From positions 1 through 64,000 of the forward strand of contig CAZLPS010000004.1 in the NCBI GenBank assembly GCA_964561455.1: a stretch of 64,000 nt of DNA. Direction: 5' to 3'. The position numbers were made by a program, and so were the translations under genes. This DNA comes from JABDGR01 sp964561455. GTDB taxonomy: Bacteria; Verrucomicrobiota; Verrucomicrobiia; Opitutales; JABDGR01. Shown here in pieces: positions 1 to 8,667 of the stretch (its first letter is position 1; each line of letters opens with the position of its first letter). Under the pieces are notes generated by a model. It ran no database searches. It saw only the letters and a program-made list of their open reading frames with translations, and was not told where the DNA came from.

Positions 1-808
1 CGTCGAGCAGCTTGCGGAACATTTCGAGGCCGGTGACGGTGGTCTTCATCGTGTCCGCGAGGCCGACGATCTCAAGTTCCTCGTTGACCTTGACTTTTCC
101 ACGTTCGACACGGCCAGTGGCGACGGTGCCGCGGCCGGTAATGGAGAACACGTCTTCGATTGCCATCATGAAGGGCTTGTCGACGTCGCGCACAGGAGTG
201 GCGATGTCCTTGTCGACCGCATCGAGCAGGGCGCCAATGGCCTTGACGCCTTCGGGCTTGCCTTCGAGGGCGGCGATGGCGGAACCACGAACGATGGTCG
301 TGTTGGCACCGTCAAATTTGTACTTGGTGAGCAAGTCGCGGATTTCGAGCTCCACGAGGTCGAGCAGATCCGGGTCGTCGAGCAGGTCAACCTTGTTGAT
401 GAAGACGACAATGTTCGGCACGCCGACCTGGCGGGCGAGGAGAATGTGCTCGCGCGTCTGGGGCATGGCGCCGTCGGCGGCGCTGACGACGAGGATGGCG
501 CCATCCATCTGGGCGGCGCCGGTGATCATGTTCTTGACGAAGTCGGCGTGTCCCGGACAGTCCACGTGCGCGTAGTGCCGCGTGGCCGTCTCATACTCGA
601 CGTGCGCCACCGCGATGGTGACGATCTTCGTGGCGTCACGAATCGTGCCGCCCTTCGCGATGTCGGCATACGACTTGAAAGTCGCCAAGCCCTTGTCGGA
701 CTGGACTTTTAGCAGCGCCGTGGTCAGCGTCGTTTTGCCGTGGTCGACGTGGCCGATGGTGCCAACATTGACGTGGGGCTTGGTGCGATTGAAGTTTTCT
801 TTGGCCAT
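1..808 (-). CDS. tuf: Elongation factor Tu, N-terminal 269 residues (cut by window start)
   Basis: EF-Tu is the cytoplasmic GTPase that delivers aminoacyl-tRNA to the ribosome. The reading frame starts at the ATG at 808 and runs off the window. Visible motifs are the P-loop GHVDHGKT (residues 19-26), DCPGHADF (G3) and NKVD (G4) followed by a GSA G5 segment. The switch I region is unusual: the usual RGITI is replaced by KIVTI, keeping the Thr. The gene lies directly downstream of tRNA-Thr, a common bacterial arrangement. The family call is certain; only the C-terminal part of domain 2 and domain 3 are outside the window. Confidence 0.97.
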   Translation of the reverse strand, partial: MAKENFNRTKPHVNVGTIGHVDHGKTTLTTALLKVQSDKGLATFKSYADIAKGGTIRDATKIVTIAVAHVEYETATRHYAHVDCPGHADFVKNMITGAAQMDGAILVVSAADGAMPQTREHILLARQVGVPNIVVFINKVDLLDDPDLLDLVELEIRDLLTKYKFDGANTTIVRGSAIAALEGKPEGVKAIGALLDAVDKDIATPVRDVDKPFMMAIEDVFSITGRGTVATGRVERGKVKVNEELEIVGLADTMKTTVTGLEMFRKLLD

Positions 809-850
809 GGTAGGATCGTGGAGATGGGTTGCGTGCGACGTTGACCTTCC

Positions 851-926
851 TGGAGCCCCCGAACGGATTTGAACCGTCGACCTCGTCCTTACCAAGGACG
901 CGCTCTGCCAACTGAGCTACAGGGGC
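851..926 (-). tRNA. tRNA-Thr (anticodon GGT), CCA encoded
   Basis: Read on the minus strand, a full cloverleaf is visible. The acceptor stem GCCCCTG pairs with CGGGGGC. The anticodon stem CGTCC/GGACG encloses loop TTGGTAA, giving anticodon GGT. There is a standard T-loop GTTCAAATC and a terminal CCA. It lies about 40 bp upstream of tuf on the same strand and is probably co-transcribed with it, as in many bacterial tRNA-tuf operons. Confidence 0.96.
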
Positions 927-1245
927 CCGCCGAAAGGGAAGCCCAGTCGCCCGGGTGCTTCGAAGGGAAAGGGTTAACGCTATCTATCTGCCAAAGCCCG
1001 TCAAGCCCTATTTTAGCACGCCCGCGTTAGCAAGTTTTGGGCCAGAAAACGGCCCAGCCAACCCGAACCAACAGCATCCCTTTTTAACCAACCTGCCAAT
1101 CCTTGCAACCCCAATCTTTTTACCGTAATTGTTTGGCGGCGAAATCCGCCCGGCCGTCGGGTATTACCTTCTATTTGCTAAGGGCAGTCGTGCCAATGGA
1201 CAAAACCCATTTGACCACAAAAGCGCCATAAAAAACGACCGTTCC
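927..1245. other. Gene-free spacer upstream of tRNA-Thr/tuf
   Basis: I see no convincing open reading frame here. The promoter of the tRNA-Thr-tuf unit should lie in this spacer, but I could not single out a clear -35/-10 pair on the minus strand. Confidence 0.4.
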
Positions 1246-1662
1246 TCAGACTATCTCGAAGGCCAGCCAACTCGTTACTCTGCGGCTACCGCAGAAAAGA
1301 GGTGAAATAATGGCTAAGCCGAAATCCAGCCCGAGCACCAGGAATAAAAAAGCAATGAAAACAATCGGTACAAAATAAACCGCCATGGGGGGCGGCGGGC
1401 CAACCGGATGCCGTTGATATTGATCCAGCGCCCGCCACGCTTCGACCAATTTGACCCACAGCGGGAAGGCAGACGCCAGGGCTGATCCCAACGCAATCAT
1501 TCCGGGCAGGGAATGGGGCCGCCCCTTCTGCTTCTCCCGCTCCCTGGCCATGGCCAGCCGAATGGACGGCCCGGGCAATTCTGCCGTCGAACCAAGCACC
1601 GGGCGCAGCGACGGCTCGGGCGTCTCCTCGGCGCAAACCTCGTTGGGCAAATCGGCGGACAT
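1246..1662 (-). CDS. Hypothetical small membrane protein
   Basis: This is a predicted 138-residue protein of unknown function. The start at 1662 is chosen because a GGAAG ribosome-binding site sits 8 bases upstream; an upstream in-frame start at 1725 lacks one. The N-terminal half is polar and Pro/Glu-rich. Hydrophobic segments at about residues 55-72 and 95-120 look like one weak and one strong membrane helix. A stretch PVGPPPP separates them. I recognise no family. It stands alone between tuf/tRNA and a pair of secreted paralogues on the same strand. Confidence 0.5.
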   Translation of the reverse strand: MSADLPNEVCAEETPEPSLRPVLGSTAELPGPSIRLAMAREREKQKGRPHSLPGMIALGSALASAFPLWVKLVEAWRALDQYQRHPVGPPPPMAVYFVPIVFIAFLFLVLGLDFGLAIISPLFCGSRRVTSWLAFEIV

Positions 1663-1746
1663 GTTACTTCCATTTAACCCTGCGGCGCGCGGCGGGTTAC
1701 AAGCAATTACGCCGCCAGCAACCAATCCTAAAAACCGCCGTTGAAA

Positions 1747-1919
1747 CCACGGATTTCACGGATGGCACTGATGGTTATTCCCGCGTCCCATTCTTTGCCT
1801 TCGCGTTAGCGAAAACTGTTGGGGCGTTGCTCGCCGACGCCCCGTTCCGATATGATTAAAATCCAGAGGGGCTACAGTTTTCCCTGGTCCCCATCCGTGT
1901 TATCCGTGTAATCCGTGGT
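1747..1919. repeat. Nine-bp-period CACGGAT-type repeats, inverted arms
   Basis: Short degenerate units of the type CCACGGATTTCACGGAT occur at about 1747-1772. Their reverse complement (ATCCGTG units) occurs at about 1892-1919. The same family recurs near 31.9, 38.1 and 44.4 kb. The spacer holds no gene. Confidence 0.75.
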
Positions 1920-1942
1920 AAAATTGAACTGAGGAATTCACG

Positions 1943-3409
1943 CTATTTCTTCGGCAGCGCATCGAGGCGCTTTTCCAATTCCACGATTTTCTGGTCCCAT
2001 TCCAACCATTCTGGATAGGAAAATTTTAACGGAATGGAGGCGCTCAACGTCGTATAGGGAATTATTTCGACGTCACCGAGCAAGTGGTGAATGGCATTCG
2101 AGGCAACTTCGCAATCTCGAATTGGGGCGTAATTGCCGGCCACCAGATGGATGCTGGAAATATTCTTTACCTTCAAAAACGGCCGGATCACGGTGACCAT
2201 CGCCTCGTCGTGGGTTTCCGCCAAGGTGGTCAGCGATTTATACCAATTGTCCAAGCCTGGTCTCATGACGACACTGGATTGCACCGCTTCCAAAAGCGTT
2301 GGAAACACCCTCAAAACCGCCTTGCTCAATCGCGGCGGGATCGTGGCATCTTTGGCCCAATCAGAATAATGCCGGTCCATTATTTCCAGGGCGTTCGCCA
2401 CCAACTCGCGATTTTTCGGCTCCGCCGTCGCGGCGCAGGCTTCGACACTTTTCACCATCATTTCGGTCATCGCGTCGTCCCACGAGGTAAAATTGTATTG
2501 CGAGAGCATATAGAGAATGGCCTGCGGATGCTCGACCAATTCTGCGCGAAAATAGGCCAACACGGCGGGTTCATGCAGCCATCGCTGAAATGCAATGCCG
2601 AGCAATTGGTTAAACTCGAAATTTGGGCCGGCGGCTTGACTGCCAAAAGTGTCTCCCAAATCGGCCGCATGCTGTTTAAGTGCCGCCAGCACCGGCTCCG
2701 GGGTCAAGACACTCGACACCTCCGGGACGTTGAGTAAATACCGCATCCAGACGGCGTCGGCCTGGCTCAACTTATCCTTTTTAAGCAACGCAGAAAGGCG
2801 CACTTGCAATTCGGTCATTTGGGCGGGCGTGGGTTCAGTCCAACTAAACTCGATGCGCATGCCGCCAGCCGGAGTGGCCAAGGCCCGGCCATCGGATAAT
2901 CCGATCGCAAAGGTAACGGTGGCTTCAATTCGCCAACCACTGGACCCGGGCAGTCGGAGGTTTTCGCCCGCAAGGGCCAGGGCCAGACCATCCAGGCAAT
3001 CGGTCTTCCCGACCGGCAAACTGGCGCTGGACGAAACCCCTCCGACTCCACCACGGGATCCAACAAGTCCGGCATTGGAAATCAAGGCTCCCCACGTATG
3101 ATTTAAAGGCTGGTTGGTTTTGGGATCCAGCTCGCGGCCCTTGGCAATGCTGAGGAAACCTCCTTTGATTTCCGTCGCTATGCCATCATTGGTAATTTCC
3201 AATTGAATCCAGTTTTGGTCCGCGAGCGTCGCCGGTTGTTTGAACCGCAACACCGCTTTTAATCCCTTGTCCTGAGCCAAAACAAATTCACTCCAGGTCG
3301 GATCTGGTGCTGCGGCAACGGCCCCACGCAGCAAGCCATCGGGGCCAGCTGCCAAAACGAGGAGGCTGACGGAGAGAAAAAACCGACGGGTAGTCGAGGG
3401 CGGGAACAT
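1943..3409 (-). CDS. Secreted protein of unknown function, paralogue A
   Basis: This is a 488-residue protein with an N-terminal signal peptide (RRFF followed by a hydrophobic stretch to about residue 32), so it is probably periplasmic or exported. Residues 30-200 look like a beta-rich domain; residues 210-488 look helical. The C-terminal third (about 345-488) is clearly similar to the C-terminal two thirds of the next upstream gene. Shared patterns are a WAK..IPPRL.KAVL..FP segment, T..ETHD.AMV.V.RPFL, and a terminal YPEW..WD.KI..LEKRLD. The two genes are a tandem duplication transcribed in the same direction 33 bp apart. I do not recognise the family and propose no function. Confidence 0.8.
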   Translation of the reverse strand: MFPPSTTRRFFLSVSLLVLAAGPDGLLRGAVAAAPDPTWSEFVLAQDKGLKAVLRFKQPATLADQNWIQLEITNDGIATEIKGGFLSIAKGRELDPKTNQPLNHTWGALISNAGLVGSRGGVGGVSSSASLPVGKTDCLDGLALALAGENLRLPGSSGWRIEATVTFAIGLSDGRALATPAGGMRIEFSWTEPTPAQMTELQVRLSALLKKDKLSQADAVWMRYLLNVPEVSSVLTPEPVLAALKQHAADLGDTFGSQAAGPNFEFNQLLGIAFQRWLHEPAVLAYFRAELVEHPQAILYMLSQYNFTSWDDAMTEMMVKSVEACAATAEPKNRELVANALEIMDRHYSDWAKDATIPPRLSKAVLRVFPTLLEAVQSSVVMRPGLDNWYKSLTTLAETHDEAMVTVIRPFLKVKNISSIHLVAGNYAPIRDCEVASNAIHHLLGDVEIIPYTTLSASIPLKFSYPEWLEWDQKIVELEKRLDALPKK

Positions 3410-3442
3410 GAATGGGGTGGTGGGTAAACGCAGTAACTTATA

Positions 3443-4384
3443 TCACGGTTTTGCCAGCACCTCGAGGCGCTTTTCTAAATCGGAAATCTTTTTATCCCAA
3501 TCGGCCCATTCCGGATATGGCCCACCGCGGGGTGCTGTGGCCGCCGAATAGGGGTCGAACATCTCCGGTTCACCGAGCAACTGGCAAATCGTATTAGCTG
3601 CCAGTTCGCACACCCGTAAAGCGGTGCGGTTGCCCGGCATATTGGCGGAGACTGAACTATATTCATCCACCGTTTTGTCCGTCAAAAAAGGCCGCACCAC
3701 GGCCACCATCGCACGGTCATGGGTGAGCTCGAGGGTAGTAATCGCGCTGTAAAAAGCCTGCGTGCCGGGGCCGGAGCGGGCGGTGGCGATGCCGCGCAAG
3801 GCAGGAAACGCAGTCAGCACGGCCTGGCCCAAGCGCGGAGCGATGGCGGGGTTCTTGGCCCATGTGGCATAATGTGTTTCCAAGAGGGCCAGCCCACGCA
3901 TCAAAATACTCGAAGGTTCTTCCGCTGGTGGGAGCGGTGACCGATTCGTTCGTCCGGTCGCGACCACCGGGGCGGCGTTTTCAATGTCTTTGACCACGAG
4001 TTCGACCAGTGAATCATCCCAGATGTCGCGCAATGACCACAGGTCGGTAATCGCCTCGCCCCCGCGATCCACCAGCGCTTCACGAAAGAAAGCGATGACC
4101 ACCGGGTCTTTGGCCCACTGTTTGTCCACCAAGGGCATGAGCGCCCCGATTTGCCCTTGGGGCAGCGATCCCTCCAGTTGATGTATTTTAATGGCCGCCA
4201 GAGCCTGTTCCAGCGTGGACTCTTTTGCCGTCCCGGAGTTTACCGGCGCAGTCACCGAAGACTTGGCCCGAAGTGGAGGATTTGGGTCCGTTTCAGCCGC
4301 GCAAAGCCAACTGCCAACACTTCCCACTACCGTCAATATACCAAGAAAAAGTGACGGTCGGCTGGTCGTGGCGCGGGATAACAT
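3443..4384 (-). CDS. Secreted protein of unknown function, paralogue B
   Basis: This 313-residue protein has a signal peptide (hydrophobic residues about 11-28 ending in CAAE; the Cys raises the possibility of a lipoprotein, but the lipobox is poor). The mature part is helical and aligns with the C-terminal part of the downstream neighbour: WAK.P.IAPRL.QAVL, ELTHDRAMVAVVRPFL, and a C-terminal coiled-coil-like DWDKKISDLEKRLEVL. It lacks that neighbour's N-terminal beta-rich domain, so either one gene gained a domain or the other lost it. Function is unknown. Confidence 0.75.
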   Translation of the reverse strand: MLSRATTSRPSLFLGILTVVGSVGSWLCAAETDPNPPLRAKSSVTAPVNSGTAKESTLEQALAAIKIHQLEGSLPQGQIGALMPLVDKQWAKDPVVIAFFREALVDRGGEAITDLWSLRDIWDDSLVELVVKDIENAAPVVATGRTNRSPLPPAEEPSSILMRGLALLETHYATWAKNPAIAPRLGQAVLTAFPALRGIATARSGPGTQAFYSAITTLELTHDRAMVAVVRPFLTDKTVDEYSSVSANMPGNRTALRVCELAANTICQLLGEPEMFDPYSAATAPRGGPYPEWADWDKKISDLEKRLEVLAKP

Positions 4385-4453
4385 ACATGATCAGGGTATG
4401 CCGCATTGGACTCAGGTCAAGGGTGGCGGATGCAAATTTATCTTCATGGTCCT

Positions 4454-5836
4454 TCAGTTTGCGCCATTTGCCTTTCGCCGAAACTTGGCGGCTAGATCAG
4501 CGACGACGATCCATGCCAATATGCCGCCCACGAGGATGCTGCAAATGGGCGCGAGCCAGTGGTCGAGCGGCAGGCGGCCCCGCGCGGGCAGTTGGAATTC
4601 CGCCGTGATGAAATCTCCGCGACCGGGAAATCCCGCGCGCGCTTGCACCGAGCCATCCGGATTAATCGCTTCGGAGATTCCGGAACTGGCGAGCCGGAAC
4701 AACGGCACTTGATATTCCGCTGCGCGCACCGGGCCGACCAACCCGTTTAAACGGTGCTCCTGGCCGCCCCAGCTTTCCACGTCCATCGTCGGGAAAATCA
4801 ACAGCTGTGCGCCCTGGCGGATGAGTTCGTCCACCACAATTCGGTAACTTGCGTCGTAACAAATCCCGATGCCGATTTTACCCCAGGGCGAATCCCAGAC
4901 GCGCTGCTCCTTCGCGGACAATCCGTCGCCAAAAAACTGCACCGGCACGCTTTTGGCCTGCTTGAATACAATGTCACCAGCTGGCCCGACGACAAACGCC
5001 GTGTCGAAATAATCGTGGCCCGAAACCGGATCCGTACCGCCGATGATTAGAAACTTTTTGTGTTCGCGGCACCAGTCCTTGATTTCATCGGGCACCGGGC
5101 CAAAAAAGGTGTATTCGCTGAGCACCAGCAGGTCGGCCCCGGGGTGGCTGGTCGTCAAGGCGTTTAACGATTGCAAAATGATTCTGGTTGGCGCGCCTTC
5201 GAGTTGGACCCCGGCCATGCGGAGAATTTTTCCTTCTGCGGCAACGGAGGGGTGCGGCCAGGGAATCATAAGCAAGGCGAACATGGCCACACCCGCTGCC
5301 AGCCGCGGCTTCAAGGGCAGCACCAGCAAAACGGCGGCAACCGCCACCAAGAAAAACCCAATTCCGTACACCCCCAAGCCCGCGAGCAGCGGCAATTGTG
5401 CCGAATCGGAAAAGGCGTAGCCCGCACTCAACCAGGTAAAACGCAAATAATAGAGTTCACCGCGAAAGAATTCGAGGCCGGTCCACAAAAACGGCGCAGC
5501 GCAGGCCAGCCCAACACGGCCCCAGCGCCGCCAGCACGCCCGGGCCAACATTAAGAACGCCACCAGCCAGGCGCTGGCAATGAACCAGAGCACTATCGCC
5601 AGTTTCCCGAAAATGCCCCAAAAGAACGAGAGCTGCGGGGCAAAAATCAATTCGGCGGTGGCAAATCCCGCGACCAAAAGCAGTCCGGCTGATTCAGTTT
5701 CCGCGAGGCAAAGGAGGCAATACAAGTAGCCAAAGATGAAGAAATTCAACCCGAGGCCGGCAAACGCGAGATGAAAGCACGCTACTGCCCCAAGAGCAAA
5801 AAACACGGGCTTATTCGGGAAGCGCCGGAGCGGCAT
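4454..5836 (-). CDS. lnt: Apolipoprotein N-acyltransferase-like membrane protein
   Basis: Lnt adds the third acyl chain to lipoproteins in the inner membrane of Gram-negative bacteria. This 460-residue protein has about six N-terminal membrane helices (residues 10-205), a periplasmic carbon-nitrogen hydrolase domain (about 205-425) and a final membrane helix, which is the Lnt layout. The hydrolase triad is visible: Glu in VLSEYTF, Lys in FKQAKSVP and Cys in GIGICYDASY. It is somewhat shorter than E. coli Lnt (512), mainly in the N-terminal part. It could be a divergent Lnt paralogue rather than the essential enzyme. It is on the minus strand with no obvious operon partner. Confidence 0.85.
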   Translation of the reverse strand: MPLRRFPNKPVFFALGAVACFHLAFAGLGLNFFIFGYLYCLLCLAETESAGLLLVAGFATAELIFAPQLSFFWGIFGKLAIVLWFIASAWLVAFLMLARACWRRWGRVGLACAAPFLWTGLEFFRGELYYLRFTWLSAGYAFSDSAQLPLLAGLGVYGIGFFLVAVAAVLLVLPLKPRLAAGVAMFALLMIPWPHPSVAAEGKILRMAGVQLEGAPTRIILQSLNALTTSHPGADLLVLSEYTFFGPVPDEIKDWCREHKKFLIIGGTDPVSGHDYFDTAFVVGPAGDIVFKQAKSVPVQFFGDGLSAKEQRVWDSPWGKIGIGICYDASYRIVVDELIRQGAQLLIFPTMDVESWGGQEHRLNGLVGPVRAAEYQVPLFRLASSGISEAINPDGSVQARAGFPGRGDFITAEFQLPARGRLPLDHWLAPICSILVGGILAWIVVADLAAKFRRKANGAN

Positions 5837-6089
5837 GGCAGAGTTTTAGCGGTCGGGGAGCCCTTGGCGCAATGGGGAAATGAGTTTGAAGTTCCGGGTT
5901 TCGAGTTTGGAGTTTCGCGTTAGGATGCAGGAGGTAGGATTTAGAAATTGGGAGACGCGACCAACAATACAGCAATAGAACAATACAACAATTCCCATCA
6001 ACCAAGCACTAAAACACACTTCCCTATGAGCATTGCGTTCCGGACCGGCATTCCCTTTATTAGCTCTCCCCACCCCTCCCGAAATCCCA

Positions 6090-7223
6090 ATGAAGACCCC
6101 GAAGCTGTTCAACCTTGTTGTTCCCGCATTTTGTCTGCTGGTCGGCTCCGCCGTTGCGGCCGACGCACCCGCTGTTGACTCCACTGCTGCCGTCCCCAAA
6201 GCACCAACTTATGACCCTGCCATTGAAGTGCCGCTCAAGGCCAGCCAGGTGATTGAACTTTTTCCTGAGGGCGTTCCCGGCTGGAGAGACATCGGGCCGG
6301 AACAGTATACTCCGGCAAATGGCACCTACACCAACATCAGCAACCCGCGGATGATTGTTGGGTTGCCGCCGGCGGGCACGCCACAAAATGGCGCGGCGGT
6401 TATTTTTTGCGCGGGCGGCGGGTATGTGCACGTCGCGGGCCCCACTGGAATGAATAGCTGGCTCAATCCGCTGGGCGTAACCACGTTTAACCTCATTTAC
6501 CGCTGCAAGGAATTCGGGGCACCCGCGCCGCAGCAGGACGTGATGCGCGCCATTCGCCTGGTGCGGCTGCACGCCAAAGAATTTGGGATCGATCCCAATA
6601 AAATTGGGGTCATGGGTGGGTCGGCCGGCGGGCATGTCGCGGCCAGCGCGGCGACGCTGTTTGATGAACCCGTCGGCAAAACCGGCGCGGAAATTGACTC
6701 GGTGAGCGCGCGGCCGGATTTTGCGGTGTTGATTTTCTCGGTGCTCACCATGGAGCCGCCGTATGCGCACGGGCAGTCGCGCGATAATCTCATCGGGACC
6801 AACCCGACCCAGGCATTGATTGACCAATATTCGCTCGAAAAGCACGTCACGCGCAATACGCCGCCGACATTCATCGTCCATACCCAGGGAGATACGACGG
6901 TAAAGGAGGAAAACGACTTGATGTTCTACGCGGCGCTGCGCAAAAATAATGTGCCATCGGAATTGCATCTTTACACTGTTGGACCCCACGGTTCCGGCAT
7001 CGGCAATGCCTACGGCGACGGGGGCATCTGGCCGCAACTTTGCAATGAATGGATGCGCTTTAACGGCTGGTTGCCGCCCTCGCCAGACGCCCTTTCGCCG
7101 GTCAATCAGCGCGCCGGCGGGGCTGGCGGAGCACGTGGCGGGGCAGGCGGTCGGGGGCGCGGCGCACGCGGTTCGGGGGCGCCGACACCGGCGGCGGCAA
7201 CTGATGCTTCGACCGCAAAATAG
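6090..7223 (+). CDS. Secreted alpha/beta-hydrolase (esterase), copy 1, Gly/Arg-rich tail
   Basis: This is a predicted exported esterase of the acetyl-xylan/feruloyl esterase-like alpha/beta-hydrolase group. The start at 6090 begins a good signal peptide (MKTPKLF, then hydrophobic, ending AVAAD); the longer frame from 6033 would bury it. Visible elements are the GGGY oxyanion-hole segment, the nucleophile elbow GGSAGG, an acidic residue in TQGDTTV and the catalytic His in GPHGSG. The last 40 residues are a low-complexity GGAGGARGG / GRGRGARGS tail. A second, closely similar gene follows. In this pectin locus a role in removing acetyl or other ester groups from pectin is a reasonable inference. 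Confidence 0.87.
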   Translation: MKTPKLFNLVVPAFCLLVGSAVAADAPAVDSTAAVPKAPTYDPAIEVPLKASQVIELFPEGVPGWRDIGPEQYTPANGTYTNISNPRMIVGLPPAGTPQNGAAVIFCAGGGYVHVAGPTGMNSWLNPLGVTTFNLIYRCKEFGAPAPQQDVMRAIRLVRLHAKEFGIDPNKIGVMGGSAGGHVAASAATLFDEPVGKTGAEIDSVSARPDFAVLIFSVLTMEPPYAHGQSRDNLIGTNPTQALIDQYSLEKHVTRNTPPTFIVHTQGDTTVKEENDLMFYAALRKNNVPSELHLYTVGPHGSGIGNAYGDGGIWPQLCNEWMRFNGWLPPSPDALSPVNQRAGGAGGARGGAGGRGRGARGSGAPTPAAATDASTAK

Positions 7224-7274
7224 AATTGGCATTGAGCAGGCGCGGAAGACGCGCTTAGCATTTTACCTCCTCCG

Positions 7275-8429
7275 ATGAAGACCCCATGGCTAGTTTATTC
7301 CGCCGTCCTCGTACTGACGTTCCCCTGCGCCATTGCCGCCGCTGCGGCATCCGCCTCGGATTCTGCAGCCCCCGCCAAAGCGCCAGCCTATAATCCTTTC
7401 ACCCTGCCGCTCAAAACCGGCGAGGCGATCGAGCTTTACCCGGAGGGCACGCCAAATTGGAAGGACATTGGACCAGAGACGGTCTCGGGCACCACTTATA
7501 CGAATATCAGCAACCCGCGAATGTTTGTCCATTTGCCGCCAGTGGGCACGCCACAGAACGGCACTGCAATAATTTTTTGCCCCGGCGGCGGTTACATCCA
7601 CGTCAACACCGGCGGGTCCATCGAGCCAATTTTCAATCCGTTGGGCGTCACGGTCTTCACGCTGATCTACCGCTGCCAGGAATTTGGCGCGCCCGCGCCG
7701 CAGCAGGACGTGATTCGCGCCATTCGCCTGGTGCGCGCGCACGCCGCGGAATTTGGCATCAACCCCAACAAAATCGGCGTGCTGGGCGACTCCGCCGGCT
7801 CGCACGTGGCCGCCAGCGCCGGCACGCTCTTTGCGGACCCGGTTGTCAACACGGGCAACGACCTTGATAAAGTCAATGGCCGGCCCGACTTCATGATCCT
7901 GCTCTTTTCCGTGCTGACCATGGAAGACCCGAACGCGAGTGCAAATTCCCGCAAAGCCCTCCTTGGCAACAACCCCACGCCCGAGATGATTGACCATTAC
8001 TCGGTCGAGAAGCAGGTGACGGCGAACACGCCGCCCGCGTTCCTCGTGCACACCCAGGGCGACACCACGGTCAAGTTGGAGAATGAGCTGCAACTGTACG
8101 CGGCCCTGCGCAAGAACAACGTACCCACGGAACTGCATCTCTACCCGGTGGGCACGCATGGCTCCGGCTTGGATGCCAATTTTGGCCCGACGGCGATGTG
8201 GCCCATTTTGTGCACGGAATGGATGCGCTTCAACGGCTGGGTTCCCCCGTCGCCCACGTCGCTGATGAAGGTGCAAATAAACCCGAACCTTAGCGGCCCC
8301 GCCGCCAGCGGCGCGGCTGCGCGCAATACGGCCGGAGCCCGGGGAACCGCGGGCGTCCGCGGCCGCGGTGCACGCGGTTCGGACACCGCCACTCCGGCAG
8401 CGGCCAGCAGCACCGCGACCGCCAATTAA
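7275..8429 (+). CDS. Secreted alpha/beta-hydrolase (esterase), copy 2
   Basis: This 384-residue tandem paralogue of the preceding gene is separated from it by 51 bp. It has a signal peptide (residues 1-24), the GGGYIHV oxyanion segment, nucleophile elbow GDSAGS, TQGDTTV and a final GTHGSG His. The two proteins match along most of their length, including phrases such as APAPQQDV and MRFNGW. The C-terminal tail is again low complexity (RGTAGVRGRGARGS). The nucleophile context differs (GDSAGS against GGSAGG), which could mean different ester substrates. Confidence 0.87.
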   Translation: MKTPWLVYSAVLVLTFPCAIAAAAASASDSAAPAKAPAYNPFTLPLKTGEAIELYPEGTPNWKDIGPETVSGTTYTNISNPRMFVHLPPVGTPQNGTAIIFCPGGGYIHVNTGGSIEPIFNPLGVTVFTLIYRCQEFGAPAPQQDVIRAIRLVRAHAAEFGINPNKIGVLGDSAGSHVAASAGTLFADPVVNTGNDLDKVNGRPDFMILLFSVLTMEDPNASANSRKALLGNNPTPEMIDHYSVEKQVTANTPPAFLVHTQGDTTVKLENELQLYAALRKNNVPTELHLYPVGTHGSGLDANFGPTAMWPILCTEWMRFNGWVPPSPTSLMKVQINPNLSGPAASGAAARNTAGARGTAGVRGRGARGSDTATPAAASSTATAN

Positions 8430-8450
8430 TCCGGTGGCGGCTTTCCGCTC

Positions 8451-8579
8451 ATGAAGAATCGCGGCAAAATTATCATCATCATTGGCATCATCCTGGCGCT
8501 GATCATGGCGCTGGTGATGAATGCGGTGGATTCCGGAAAAATCACGCTGCCAGCGAAAACGCCGGCAGCGACGAAGTAA
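8451..8579 (+). CDS. 42-residue single-pass membrane peptide
   Basis: This short open reading frame begins with ATG at 8451, 21 bp after the second esterase, and ends at TAA 8579. It encodes a basic start (MKNRGK), one strongly hydrophobic helix (IIIIIGIILALIMALVM) and a short polar tail rich in Lys, Thr and Ala. A hairpin with a T-run follows immediately. The position inside the operon and the clean one-helix pattern support it, but there is no homology evidence. Unknown function. Confidence 0.45.
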   Translation: MKNRGKIIIIIGIILALIMALVMNAVDSGKITLPAKTPAATK

Positions 8580-8585
8580 TCGTAA

Positions 8586-8612
8586 GGTAGGGCGGGGCAT
8601 CCTACCCTTTTT
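8586..8612 (+). terminator. Possible rho-independent terminator
   Basis: A 6-bp stem GGTAGG/CCTACC with a 9-base loop is followed by CTTTTT, directly after the 42-residue peptide gene. The stem is short, so termination may be partial. Confidence 0.45.
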
Positions 8613-8667
8613 GCACGCAATAACGGCACGCAGGTTATAGACATTCTACGACGGGGATTTCTTCGCC

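Noticed and set aside
6060..7232. 390-codon minus-strand frame opposite the first esterase
   Set aside because: Arg/His-rich antisense shadow of a gene with clear hydrolase motifs.
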